Positions 27,709 through 36,299 are shown, counted from the stretch's first letter. The stretch: 64,000 bases of DNA from Desulfoscipio geothermicus (GCA_016841905.1 JAENYF010000010.1:1-64000), one strand, 5' to 3'. Made by a program: numbers and translations. Notes: generated by a model from the letters alone, not told the origin.

Positions 27709-28695
27709 TCATTGACCCGCATAATTATGCACGTACTCCTCCAGCGTCAAAATATTTTTTGCTTGCATGAAAGTAGCCACCGGCGTACCTATATAGCGAA
27801 AATGCCAGGGCTCATAAATATAGCCTGTGATATATTCTTTCCCACTGGGGTAACGCAATATAAAGCCATAGCGCGGCCCGTTAGCTGCCAACCACTGGTA
27901 GACGGCCGCACTGCCGCCAAAATCCACAGCCAGTCCGGTTTCATGCTCACTGTGACCAGGAAGTCCAACGGTTTCCTTTGCCACTTCTGCACCATACAGT
28001 TTGACCCGTGCATCAAAAAGAGCCTTTTGTTCGGTGCGGCTACGGTAGGCTGAGTTCACGGTGATATAAATTCCCTGCTGCATAGCGGTATCATAAAGCT
28101 GTTGCAGCGGTTGCTGTAACTGGGCAGCCACCTGGTAAGAGCCAAAATTGACCAGCGACCCTGGCTGAAAATCCTGCGGTAGCCCATTTACTTTGTTAAC
28201 CAGTAATAATTGTTGGATTTGTATCACCTGCGGTCTACCATCCTCCGGCAGGTATACCAGTACAGCGTTACCTGGTGCATCCCATTCCACAGTATAACCA
28301 ATATATTGGGCCACCCACCGGGCTGGCAGGTAAATACGCCCACAGATTACTTGCGGAACAACATCCATCTCCAACGGTCCTTCCGCAGTAACCAGACGTT
28401 TACTGCCCGCCTTTAAAGTTAACACCTGATTTCTGCCTTTAAGGGTCACCGTCTGGGATAAACCATTCCAGGTTATGCCTTCGTCTGGTAATTCGCAAGC
28501 ATAGGCCAAATAACGCACTGGGACAAAAACCCGACTGTTTTCGATAAAACAAACGGCATCCATCTTTTGCTGGTGACCGTTTAATATATATACGTCGCCG
28601 CCTGTTGGGAACACTGTTTGGTTTGCTGCTATCGATACTACATCCAAAGCAAGGCACAAAATACATGTTATCGTGCACAATGCAACTCTTTTCAC
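27709..28695 (-). CDS. exported D-Ala-D-Ala carboxypeptidase, VanY/M15B family, with copper-amine-oxidase-like N domain
   Basis: Secreted cell-wall peptidase of about 328 aa. After a signal peptide comes a pair of copper-amine-oxidase N-terminal-like repeats (SRVFVPVRYLAYACELPDEG and GRIYLPARWVAQYIGYTVEW), a common wall-binding module in this order. The C-terminal part is the M15B zinc peptidase: SAYRSRTEQKALFDARVKLY, the zinc-ligand motif GHSEHETGLAVDFGG and the terminal YEPWHFRYIG with the second His. Start GTG at 28695, 8 nt after GGGGGGAG. A role in trimming peptidoglycan stem peptides is expected. Confidence 0.9.
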   Translation of the reverse strand: MKRVALCTITCILCLALDVVSIAANQTVFPTGGDVYILNGHQQKMDAVCFIENSRVFVPVRYLAYACELPDEGITWNGLSQTVTLKGRNQVLTLKAGSKRLVTAEGPLEMDVVPQVICGRIYLPARWVAQYIGYTVEWDAPGNAVLVYLPEDGRPQVIQIQQLLLVNKVNGLPQDFQPGSLVNFGSYQVAAQLQQPLQQLYDTAMQQGIYITVNSAYRSRTEQKALFDARVKLYGAEVAKETVGLPGHSEHETGLAVDFGGSAAVYQWLAANGPRYGFILRYPSGKEYITGYIYEPWHFRYIGTPVATFMQAKNILTLEEYVHNYAGQ

Positions 28696-28818
28696 TCTGC
28701 CAACTCCCCCCAAATCAGGTTTCCCTCAAGCAATATAACATATGTTACCTAATTGGCTAGCTACTGCCCAAATCCTCCTGTCATTTATCACAATCCCCGG
28801 CCAAGCGCATCAAGGCAC

Positions 28819-28858
28819 AAAAAAAGATGCTGCCGGGTACCTCTGGCAGCATCTTTTT
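28819..28858 (-). terminator. terminator of the SASP gene
   Basis: AAAAAGATGCTGCC pairs with GGCAGCATCTTTTT across a 10-nt loop, just after the SASP stop; T-run on the minus strand. It is symmetrical enough to work in both directions. Confidence 0.9.
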
Positions 28859-28860
28859 GG

Positions 28861-29199
28861 TTATTCAGTAATCATATCCGGCTGTGCATCTACCGCCTCA
28901 TTCAGCAAAGTACGGTTTTTATAGTTCCAAGCCAGCACCGCTTCGGCAAAGGTGACCATTTTTTTAGTCATTCCACCACCCACTTTACCATTTAAGCGGC
29001 TGGGCAGTTCTCCTTTGTCTATATAGGCGTAATCGTGCATACCCAATTCAGAGGCCATTTCATTTCTAAACTCCTCAAGAGCAGGGGCCACATAAGGCTG
29101 TAAATCATGTGGCACTAAACCGGTGGCGGCAGTTTTGCTCATTAATTCCGGGAGCGAGTTCTCCAAGGTCATCAAATTTGTTGCCTGTCCTTCTGCCAA
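28861..29199 (-). CDS. small acid-soluble spore protein, alpha/beta type
   Basis: Spore-core DNA-binding protein that protects DNA from UV and heat and is degraded by GPR at germination. Family signatures: ALEEFRNEMASELGM (first helix with the GPR-site region) and ELPSRLNGKVGGGMTKKMV (second conserved block, normally GxxxARxNGxVGGxMVKKMI). At 112 aa it is longer than the usual 60-75, with an N-terminal extension (LENSLPELMSKTAATGLVPH) and a C-terminal tail. The TTG at 29199 follows GGAGG by 8 nt; the GTG at 29208 overlaps that site. Likely under sigma-G, though no promoter was pinned down. Confidence 0.88.
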   Translation of the reverse strand: MAEGQATNLMTLENSLPELMSKTAATGLVPHDLQPYVAPALEEFRNEMASELGMHDYAYIDKGELPSRLNGKVGGGMTKKMVTFAEAVLAWNYKNRTLLNEAVDAQPDMITE

Positions 29200-29304
29200 A
29201 ACCGTCACCTCCTAGAAAATTTAATAGATTATCATATAAATTTTTAAAGATAATCATATCCAGTTAACGATTTTAGTATCCCATCATAAATAATTTATAT
29301 GCTA

Positions 29305-29333
29305 TAAAAAAATGCCCAGTTTTTTTACTGAGC
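29305..29333 (-). terminator. terminator of the GerMN lipoprotein gene
   Basis: On the minus strand GCTCAGT pairs with ACTGGGC (one G-T) around an A-rich loop and is followed by ATTTTTTT. Confidence 0.8.
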
Positions 29334-29351
29334 ACGCGAAAAAAATAATTT

Positions 29352-29966
29352 TTATTTCTTAACTAAGTTATAATCGGGTTCGATTGGCACAGTCGTATCC
29401 ATGTTGCCGTTTAAAATACTTTCCTTCTTCTCACCCTCCAATAAAAACTGCACCTTTTCGATACCCGTGAGTTCGCCCAACGAATTAACCACTGAGTACA
29501 AGGTCATAGTTTCACCCGCTGAACCGCCCCAATGTTTACTTTGAAATTCCTTGGAGAAGTTGACATTAGCTACTCCATTAACCACCGTTATAGAGATCAG
29601 TTTAGTGCCTTCAGGAATCGTTCGCACCAAACCATCTTTTTCCGGACCGTTAATCAAATCCTGAATAACCGCTGCCTCTAGTGATTTATCTCCTTTGGTG
29701 ATGGTTCTTTCCTCAGGCAATAAATACATGGCCTGCTCATCACTGAAGTAAAAAGTAACTTTTTGCTGGTTTTGAGCCGGTTGGTCGCTGCCATCGCCAG
29801 TCTGATTTGAAGTTTTCCCCTTATCCCCCTGTGCTGTGTTGGGGTTCTGGTTACCATCTGTGTTGTCATTATCCCCACAACCCGACGGCACTAAAACAAT
29901 AAGCATTAGAACCGCCACTAATGCCAATATAAACTTAAGTCTAAAACCATTTGCTTTTTTCAGCAT
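29352..29966 (-). CDS. GerMN-domain lipoprotein
   Basis: Lipoprotein of about 204 aa: signal LALVAVLMLIVLVPSGC with the lipobox Cys near residue 30, then an Asn/Asp/Thr/Gln-rich linker, then one GerMN domain (VTFYFSDEQAMYLLPEERTI, IQDLINGPEKDGL, GTKLISITVVNGVANVNFSK). GerM in Bacillus functions in sporulation and germination and carries two such domains; this protein has one. The ATG at 29966 follows GGGGAG by 9 nt. Exported and membrane-tethered; probably spore-envelope related. Confidence 0.88.
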   Translation of the reverse strand: MLKKANGFRLKFILALVAVLMLIVLVPSGCGDNDNTDGNQNPNTAQGDKGKTSNQTGDGSDQPAQNQQKVTFYFSDEQAMYLLPEERTITKGDKSLEAAVIQDLINGPEKDGLVRTIPEGTKLISITVVNGVANVNFSKEFQSKHWGGSAGETMTLYSVVNSLGELTGIEKVQFLLEGEKKESILNGNMDTTVPIEPDYNLVKK

Positions 29967-30188
29967 CAATAAAAACTCCCCTTTACATAATTGTGCTAAA
30001 TCTGCCGGTAAGAATAGTATACCTTAAAATATTTCACTAGTGAAAGTATCTATCATGATTTTTTGCTAATTGTTTGATTTAAAATTTTGGCTAAATAACC
30101 TGAAAACTAATTTGCGTATGCAGAACCAACTGTTTTTTGATGTAAAGAGCAGACATTTTTTTACCTTAAAACTAATAAAATAACTAGG

Positions 30189-30214
30189 GAGTTAGACTAA
30201 TATAAGTTTAGCTC
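30189..30214 (+). promoter_or_regulatory. imperfect palindrome, candidate operator of the DtxR-like gene
   Basis: GAGTTAGACT, 6 nt, then AGTTTAGCTC: 8 of 10 arm positions are complementary. It lies 46 nt before the start of the DtxR-like regulator, and the TTAG half-sites recall DtxR-family boxes. Autoregulation is inferred. Confidence 0.45.
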
Positions 30215-30245
30215 AAAGCACCAATTTGCAAAGCAGTCTTTATTT

Positions 30246-30255
30246 GGGGGGGGGG
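30246..30255 (+). repeat. G10 homopolymer in the ribosome site of the regulator
   Basis: Ten consecutive G residues, 5 nt before the TTG start of the DtxR-like gene, form its Shine-Dalgarno region. Tracts of this length slip during replication. Confidence 0.85.
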
Positions 30256-30260
30256 TAGAC

Positions 30261-30710
30261 TTGTTATCACCAAGCCTTGAGGATTACCTGGAAGAAATCT
30301 ATCGTTTCTCATTGAACAATGATGTAGTGCGGGTCAGCGATATTGCCGCTTGCCTTGGTGTAACCATGCCCTCGGTAAATAACGCCATTAGGAAACTAAG
30401 CAGTGAAAATTATTTGGTATATAAAAAATACAGAGAACTGGTTTTAACTGATAAAGGACGCAAGCTGGGTCATTTCCTCGTTAAGAGGAACAGTATACTG
30501 CAAAGATTTTTACACGTAATTAATTCCAGTTGCGATATCAAAGCTGAGACTGAGGCAATGGAACATTATTTATCGATGCCCACCATCTGGGCCATAGAAA
30601 GCCTGGTCGATTTTTTTAAGCTGAACGACGAGTGCGCACAGCAGTTCTTAAAGCACTCTCAACAAAGAAAACAACAAGGACTGGGCTTAGTTGATGGTTA
30701 CGAGAAATGA
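30261..30710 (+). CDS. DtxR/MntR-family metal-dependent regulator
   Basis: A 149-aa metal-responsive repressor, probably sensing Fe2+ or Mn2+. The winged helix occupies residues 1-65: SPSLEDYLEEIYRFSLNNDV, the recognition helix region AACLGVTMPSVNNAIRKLSS, and wing YRELVLTDKGRKLG. The dimerisation/metal domain follows with residues such as LQRFLHVI and ETEAMEHYLS, where Glu/His ligands occur in the family. No SH3 domain is present, as in MntR. Position upstream of feoA-feoB suggests control of ferrous iron uptake. Start is TTG behind a G10 tract. Confidence 0.88.
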   Translation: MLSPSLEDYLEEIYRFSLNNDVVRVSDIAACLGVTMPSVNNAIRKLSSENYLVYKKYRELVLTDKGRKLGHFLVKRNSILQRFLHVINSSCDIKAETEAMEHYLSMPTIWAIESLVDFFKLNDECAQQFLKHSQQRKQQGLGLVDGYEK

Positions 30711-30732
30711 TACGACTTAGCAACACCAGTTT

Positions 30733-30771
30733 TGAAAAAACCTCATCCGGCTATTACAGTCGGTTTTTTTG
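30733..30771 (+). terminator. weak terminator after the DtxR-like gene
   Basis: AAAAAACC and GGTTTTTTT flank a loop of about 19 nt; the stem is AT-rich, so the call is tentative. Confidence 0.4.
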
Positions 30772-30898
30772 TTGCTATGCTGCCACGTTTTGACACGCCG
30801 GAGCAGTAACACCTTAAGTACAAACTACATATTATATAGAGAAATGTTAGATACCTATAACAAAATAATACACCATAAAGTTTGGGGGGATTATACGC

Positions 30899-31138
30899 GT
30901 GAGTGCTACCACAACACTAAATCGCCTGAGCAACGGGTCTTTCGCCCTAGTCAAAGAAGTTATGGCCGAGGGGTTAACCCGGCGCAGGCTGCTGGATCTT
31001 GGCCTTGTTCCAGGGACTAAAGTGGAAGTGATCCGGCGCAGTCCAGCAGGTGACCCAATTGCCTTTAATATCAGAGGCGCAGTAATTGCGCTGCGCCGGG
31101 ATGTGGCTGGGCAAGTGCTGGTAAGTCCATGGAAATAG
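30899..31138 (+). CDS. feoA: ferrous iron transport protein FeoA
   Basis: A 79-aa SH3-like accessory protein of the Feo ferrous-iron system. It matches FeoA patterns: RLSNGSFALVKEVMAEGLTR, RRLLDLGLVPGTKVEVIRRS, AGDPIAFNIRGAVIALRRDV. Start is GTG, 9 nt after GGGGGG. It is followed by two genes that together make FeoB. A short inverted repeat GTTAGATACCTATAAC lies at 30846-30861 in its leader; a regulatory role is only possible. Confidence 0.92.
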   Translation: MSATTTLNRLSNGSFALVKEVMAEGLTRRRLLDLGLVPGTKVEVIRRSPAGDPIAFNIRGAVIALRRDVAGQVLVSPWK

Positions 31139-31251
31139 CAGCGTTACCACCATTGGAAATTTTCGGCAAGTTGAAAAATTAATTACCAGCACCAATACAG
31201 AGGCCATAAAACTAATGGATAACCATATTATTAACGAAAGGATCGGGGGAA

Positions 31252-32040
31252 ATGGGCCTTACCTACCAATCAACCGGACAGTCAACCACCCGAGAGATTT
31301 TTAATGCACTTGCAGACCACTGCGATTATGCAATCGCGCTGGCAGGTAATCCCAATACCGGCAAAAGCACTGTATTTAATGCTTTAACGGGCTTACGCCA
31401 GCATACCGGCAACTGGCCTGGCAAAACGGTACAACGGGCTGAAGGCAGTTATATATACAAATCGCACCGGTTCCGATTGATCGATCTGCCAGGCACCTAT
31501 TCGCTGCTGTCCAATTCAGCAGACGAAGAAGTAGCTCGGGATTTCATCTGTTTTGCCAGGCCGGATGCCACCATTGTAGTAGTAGATGCCACGTGTTTAG
31601 AACGCAACCTGAACCTGGCTCTGCAGGTCATGGAAATCACCGGTAGGGTGGTCATTTGTGTGAATCTAATTGACGAAGCCAGGCGTAAAAAAATAAGGAT
31701 AGACATCGACAAACTGGGTAAACGACTGGGAGTACCTGTTGTCGCCACCGCCGCCAGAAGCGGTGAGGGCATGCCTCGGCTGAAAGAGCTGGTTAGCGAT
31801 GTGGCAAGTAAACGTGTGCAAACAAAACTGCAGCCGGTACGCTACAGCCAAGAGGTAGAGAATGCTATCGCCCGACTGGAACCCCGGGTGCAGGCCATAG
31901 TAGGCAATTCTATAAACTCCCGCTGGCTGACCCTGCGCTTACTAGACGGTGATACCAGGCTGGTGCATACTATGGAGAATTATTTAAACACCGGCGAAAC
32001 AGTATCTGTAATGCCTGTGGTGCAGGAGGGATTAGTCTGA
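31252..32040 (+). CDS. feoB: FeoB N-terminal GTPase domain, encoded as a separate protein
   Basis: A 262-aa G protein corresponding to the soluble N-terminal part of FeoB. G1 is AGNPNTGKSTVFNALTG, G2 is the HTGNWPGKTV region, G3 is IDLPGTYSL, G4 is NLID (NxxD) and G5 lies near ATAARSGEGM. The helical S domain (guanine-nucleotide dissociation inhibitor) follows. In most bacteria this domain is fused to the membrane permease; here the gene ends TGA-TAA and a new gene begins 2 nt later in another frame. GGGGG ribosome site before the ATG. Confidence 0.9.
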   Translation: MGLTYQSTGQSTTREIFNALADHCDYAIALAGNPNTGKSTVFNALTGLRQHTGNWPGKTVQRAEGSYIYKSHRFRLIDLPGTYSLLSNSADEEVARDFICFARPDATIVVVDATCLERNLNLALQVMEITGRVVICVNLIDEARRKKIRIDIDKLGKRLGVPVVATAARSGEGMPRLKELVSDVASKRVQTKLQPVRYSQEVENAIARLEPRVQAIVGNSINSRWLTLRLLDGDTRLVHTMENYLNTGETVSVMPVVQEGLV

Positions 32041-32042
32041 TA

Positions 32043-33434
32043 ATGCAAAAATCTTTAGCACCGCTGCTTGAGGATGCTCAAGAGATCGTCGGACTACGGC
32101 AGAACCAATTACAGGACAATATTGTAGCCAGCATCTACAGCACTGCCGAACAGATTGCCGGTGAAGTAGTCAGCCACACCTCCCCAAAGAGGCGAGATTT
32201 GGATCGCCAAATTGACAACATATTAACATCCCCAATATGGGGCTTCCCTATCATGTTCGGCGTGCTGGCTGTGGTATTCTGGGTAACCATTGTCGGCGCA
32301 AATATACCTTCGAGCTTACTAGCAACGGAACTTTTTTGGATTGAGGCCAGGCTGACGGACTTATTTATGGCCCTTAATGCCCCCGGCTGGCTGCACGGCT
32401 TTTTGGTTTTAGGCGTTTACCGGAGTTTAGCCTGGGTTGTATCAGTCATGCTGCCCCCGATGGCCATTTTCTTCCCCCTGTTCACCCTTTTGGAAGACCT
32501 GGGTTACTTGCCCCGGGTGGCCTTTAACCTGGACCGTTTTTTCAAAAAAGCCGGTGCCCACGGCAAGCAAGCCCTGACTATGAGCATGGGCTTTGGCTGC
32601 AACGCTGCTGGCATTATTGCCTGCCGCATTATTGAGTCACCCCGGGAGCGGCTGATTGCCACACTAACCAACAATTTTGTGCCCTGTAACGGCAGGTTTC
32701 CTACATTAATTGCCCTGGTTAGCATATTTATAGCCGGTTCCGTGTCTTTATCACTGAGCAGCATCGTAGCTACCCTGGCCGTAGCCGGGCTAGTTGTCTT
32801 TGGCATTGCCGTTACGCTCGCCATATCATGGCTGTTATCCATAACGATATTGCGAGGTGAGCCGTCCTCATTTACCCTGGAGCTACCACCTTATCGAAGA
32901 CCACTGGTGGGTCAGGTGCTCGTGCGCTCAGTACTGGACCGTACAATATTTGTTTTAAGACGTGCTGTAATTATCGCCGCGCCCGCCGGTGGTTTAATCT
33001 GGATACTAGCCAATGCCACAGTTGACGGCGCCAGCCTATTATCTACCCTAGCTGGCTGGTTGGACACTCCGGCCAGGTTTATGGGTTTAGATGGTTTTAT
33101 ATTGCTAGCCTTCATACTAGGTCTACCGGCCAATGAAATTGTTTTACCCATCCTGATCATGAGCTATGTTTGCGGTGGTGCTATGACAGAACTGGCCAGC
33201 CTGGCCGACCTGCGCCATCTGCTGGTAGAGCAGCACGGGTGGACCTGGTTGACAGCGCTTTGCACCATGATATTTTCCCTTTGCCACTGGCCGTGCGGCA
33301 CCACATTGTTCACCATTCAAAGGGAACAACGCAGCCGGCGTTGGACTTTACTGGCTGCTTTGATACCCACTGCTGTAGGTGTAGTGGTCTGCATATTTAT
33401 AAACAACCTGGTACGGTTGCTAGATTTAGTTTAG
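32043..33434 (+). CDS. feoB: FeoB membrane permease domain, encoded as a separate protein
   Basis: The 463-aa integral-membrane part of FeoB with two Gate domains and about eight helices. The conserved Gate motifs are visible: MSMGFGCNAAGIIACRIIES near residue 180 and TNNFVPCNGRFPTLIALVSI near 215, and later LGLPANEIVLPILIMSYVCG near 360. The conserved cysteines in GCN and PCN are retained. The N-terminal 70 residues look like the end of the helical domain that links G domain and channel. It has its own ribosome site (GGAGGG, about 12 nt before ATG). FeoC is absent. Confidence 0.9.
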   Translation: MQKSLAPLLEDAQEIVGLRQNQLQDNIVASIYSTAEQIAGEVVSHTSPKRRDLDRQIDNILTSPIWGFPIMFGVLAVVFWVTIVGANIPSSLLATELFWIEARLTDLFMALNAPGWLHGFLVLGVYRSLAWVVSVMLPPMAIFFPLFTLLEDLGYLPRVAFNLDRFFKKAGAHGKQALTMSMGFGCNAAGIIACRIIESPRERLIATLTNNFVPCNGRFPTLIALVSIFIAGSVSLSLSSIVATLAVAGLVVFGIAVTLAISWLLSITILRGEPSSFTLELPPYRRPLVGQVLVRSVLDRTIFVLRRAVIIAAPAGGLIWILANATVDGASLLSTLAGWLDTPARFMGLDGFILLAFILGLPANEIVLPILIMSYVCGGAMTELASLADLRHLLVEQHGWTWLTALCTMIFSLCHWPCGTTLFTIQREQRSRRWTLLAALIPTAVGVVVCIFINNLVRLLDLV

Positions 33435-33444
33435 AACAATTATC

Positions 33445-33479
33445 AAAAGGCCTCCATGCTAGTCAACGGAGGCCTTTTT
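33445..33479 (+). terminator. terminator of the feo operon
   Basis: AAAAGGCCTCC pairs with GGAGGCCTTTT around a 12-nt loop, followed by T. It may also serve the convergent LysM locus. Confidence 0.92.
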
Positions 33480-34066
33480 ACGGGTTATTCATTGCATACA
33501 ACCAGGATTTCATCAGATTTAGCACAGATATTGTTAATGCAGCCACAACAAATACTCGTCCCAAGGTTCCTGCGGACACCTGACAAATTATCTCAGCAGC
33601 CCCGTAACTGCGCTGGGGCAATCAACACCGATCAGTTGGACGAGTTCACAAGTTTCGGTGCCGGTAGGTTCGAGAAAGAAGAAAACCCGGAAGACCTGGC
33701 GAGTAAAAGTAGCTCTTACAATCACTCGGGGATTCAGCTGAACAGCACCATTAGCCGAGGGTAACGGTTGACCTGTTTCTGTTAAGAATCTAAGCGTAAG
33801 TACGCGAAACTGCTCATTTGGTGGTGGCGTGGGAGCACCGCTGGGTATACAGATAAACTGTCCTATATATAAATGTCAGGATCTGCAATCTGAGGATTAG
33901 CTGCCAATATCTGCTGAACGGTCACGCCAAATCTCTGAGCAATACCAAATAGTGTATTGGAAGCTTTTACGGCGTACAACTGTCCGTCACATTTTTGGGG
34001 CGGTGGCGCTACCTGTCTTGTAACCACAGGCATCATAGCTTCCAAATTACTATCCCTACTCATCAT
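33478..34066 (-). pseudogene. LysM protein gene broken by frameshifts
   Basis: The ATG at 34066 has a strong ribosome site (AAGGAGATATA). The first frame encodes MMPVVTRQVAPPPQKCDGQL then a LysM motif YAVKASNTLFGIAQRFGVTV QQILAANPQIADPDIYI and stops. Removing 2 nt from a TA run at about 33862-33870 restores GQFICIPSGAPTPPP (the usual LysM end) and a further 75 residues of beta-rich sequence (RVIVRATFTRQVFRVFFFLE, TCELVQLIGVDCPSAVTGLL). That frame meets TAA at 33588-33590, and another shift there would add ICQVSAGTLGRVFVVAALTI before a stop at 33478-33480. A wall- or spore-surface protein is likely when intact. The TA run could be a slippage hot-spot. Confidence 0.65.
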
Positions 34067-34122
34067 TATATCTCCTTGCGATAGTTGATACACTATATGC
34101 AAAGGATAGCTGAGAAGTTTGA

Positions 34123-34362
34123 GCCATTAGAAACGAAAACCGTCTAGCAAAGATATTAGATCAATTCAGTAAGAAAATTGTCACCGTACATATTAGCGGG
34201 TTTGCCAACAATAATAACCGGCTCTTCCTATTGTCCAGCGGCCAACATTATCTATTAAATGAAATCAGTTCCTTACCAGTCCTATTTATTATTAAAGGTT
34301 TGATTACTCCTAATGATTATCCAGCCATACTAAATGAAAAAACTTTAATAACAAAAAAATAA
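34123..34362 (+). CDS. open frame without a standard start, hypothetical
   Basis: An 80-codon open frame with protein-like composition (LAKILDQFSKKIVTVHISGF, SSGQHYLLNEISSLPVLFII, KGLITPNDYPAILNEKTLIT) ending at TAA. No ATG/GTG/TTG lies near its beginning; an ATT is at 34126 without a clear ribosome site. It is either a truncated remnant or a gene with an atypical start. No family recognised. Confidence 0.3.
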   Translation, partial: AIRNENRLAKILDQFSKKIVTVHISGFANNNNRLFLLSSGQHYLLNEISSLPVLFIIKGLITPNDYPAILNEKTLITKK

Positions 34363-34702
34363 GTAACGTCATCCCCAGCTGCCACTTATGGTGCTATGCG
34401 CTCGTTTATCCCAACAGCTTTTTCCCCCTGCTTATTTGTATTCTCCATAACCTCACTTTTTTTTGTTTTTATTTTTTATGCGCCACCTCCTAGTCTTTGA
34501 ATCACCTAATCCGGCATTATTAAACTGACAACTAAGACATGATTTTTGTTATAGTATATTAGGAATTTTTCGGAAGTGCTGTAAAAAAGCCGGTTACCGT
34601 CTGAAAAATCCACAGATCCTGATTTAATTTATGAAACTTTATGCCGTTATTTGGTGTCATAATATAAATGGATAAATTATAAAGTGCAAAGGAGTTACTG
34701 CA
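34363..34702. other. intergenic region upstream of the VanW gene
   Basis: AT-rich stretch of 340 nt without an ORF; presumably carries the vanW-like promoter. No motif recognised. Confidence 0.3.
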
Positions 34703-36250
34703 ATGGCACCTAGAAAAAAAAATAAATACAAACTGATTAGGTTTGGGTTATTGCTGTTGCTATCCCTGGCACTTGGAGTTATAGCAATGGCCATGGTAAA
34801 TAAAAACTGTTTTTCCAATCCAAACACGGCAACCGACATCCTACCCCCTAGTACTATAGTACGGAAACTAGAATTATCAAATTTAACAAAACAAGCTGCC
34901 ATGGCCAAATTAATTCAGTTGGAACAACAGCTGCAAAAACAACAAGTGAAAATAACATACCAAGAAGTTGACTATGAAGTTACTCTAGGTGCACTGGGTC
35001 TTAGCCTAAATGCCGCTAAAACCATCGAGCAGGCACTGGAAAATGCCAACCAAATGGGAATAATCAAGCGCTGGCAAGCCCGTTTGCATCTCATAGGACA
35101 ACAACCGGCCGTGATTAGCCTGGACCGTAATAAGACCAAGTCCGCCTTGCAAACAATAGTAAACCCTCTGTATATTCCAGCAATAAATGCCAGTCCCACA
35201 GTAAACAGCCAGGGGCAAGTAATGGTGCAACCGGCTAAGGATGGTTTTCGGGTGGAAATTGATCAGTTTACTAATCAATTATTAGAGATGGTAAATGATA
35301 ACAATCGCTTATCCCTAGAGCTAGCAACAGCCAAAATCAAACCAGAACTAAGTACAGAAGAGGTAACTAAATGGAACATAAAAGAAATGGTAGCCCATTA
35401 TACTACCCGTTTCAATTCGGCTTCAACCGGGCGCACCCAGAATATTAAGATCGCCGCCGACGTCTTAGACGATCTGGTCGTGCCACCAGGAGAGATAATC
35501 TCCTTCAATGATGTAGTTGGGCCTCGGGAAGTTGATAAGGGCTATCAAAATGCCGGGATTATTGTAGGCAATACATTGACGGAAGGTATAGGAGGCGGAA
35601 TATGCCAGGTGGTCACAACGTTATATAACGCTGTTTTGCTGGCTGATCTGGACATCGTCCAGAGGGGGAATCACAACATTCCCATTAGCTACGCCCCCAT
35701 CGGACTTGATGCTGCGGTTTCTTACGGCTCGTTGGACCTAAAGTTTAAAAACACTACCGATAGTCACATGTTGATTAAAACCAGCGTCGAGGGGAACTAT
35801 ATCACAGTAAAAATATATGGAAACAATGAAGAGAAAAAAAATATTCAATTAAAAAGCTGGGTGACCGAGACATTTGAACCAAAGGTGGTTTATAAGGTGG
35901 ATCCCTCTTTAGAACCCGAGCAGTCTAAAGAGCTCCAAAAGGGTGCCAGCGGGTACCGAGCCCAGGCACAGAGGATAGTGACTGTGAATGGCAAGGAAGA
36001 ACAGGAAGCACTGCCCAGCAGTTATTACCTGCCAGTGGAGCAAATAATTGCCGTGCAAAGCGAAACTCAGATACCAGGTCATGAACCTGTGGAAGAACCT
36101 CAAGAAGAGCCCGGGGAGGAACCTGAGGAGACTGCAAGTGAACCTAAAGATCAGCCCGAAGACAAAACAATGGACTCGGACCAAACAACGGTTCCCCCCG
36201 AACCTGAAACTGTTAATCCACTGCGGAACCCAACCACTGAAACAATTTAA
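34703..36250 (+). CDS. VanW-family exported protein
   Basis: A 515-aa membrane-anchored envelope protein. Residues 12-32 form an N-terminal anchor (LIRFGLLLLLSLALGVIAMA). A peptidoglycan-binding_4-like domain follows (TLGALGLSLNAAKTIEQALE onward), then the VanW domain with FNDVVGPREVDKGYQNAGII and GIGGGICQVVTTLYNAVLLA at about 270-320. The next region ends with a short G5-like part (KGASGYRAQAQRIVTVNGKE). The tail of about 65 residues is Glu/Pro-rich and acidic, probably disordered. VanW function is unknown despite its place in some vancomycin clusters; related exported proteins occur in germination/wall loci. AAAGGAG precedes the ATG. Confidence 0.9.
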   Translation: MAPRKKNKYKLIRFGLLLLLSLALGVIAMAMVNKNCFSNPNTATDILPPSTIVRKLELSNLTKQAAMAKLIQLEQQLQKQQVKITYQEVDYEVTLGALGLSLNAAKTIEQALENANQMGIIKRWQARLHLIGQQPAVISLDRNKTKSALQTIVNPLYIPAINASPTVNSQGQVMVQPAKDGFRVEIDQFTNQLLEMVNDNNRLSLELATAKIKPELSTEEVTKWNIKEMVAHYTTRFNSASTGRTQNIKIAADVLDDLVVPPGEIISFNDVVGPREVDKGYQNAGIIVGNTLTEGIGGGICQVVTTLYNAVLLADLDIVQRGNHNIPISYAPIGLDAAVSYGSLDLKFKNTTDSHMLIKTSVEGNYITVKIYGNNEEKKNIQLKSWVTETFEPKVVYKVDPSLEPEQSKELQKGASGYRAQAQRIVTVNGKEEQEALPSSYYLPVEQIIAVQSETQIPGHEPVEEPQEEPGEEPEETASEPKDQPEDKTMDSDQTTVPPEPETVNPLRNPTTETI

Positions 36251-36299
36251 TTCTTTTCGAAGAGCATCGAATTACAGATAGTTTGTGCATAAAGAATAG

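Noticed and set aside
32020-32045. FeoB split as a sequencing frameshift
   Set aside because: Two consecutive stops and a separate ribosome site before the second gene make an artefact less likely, though not impossible.
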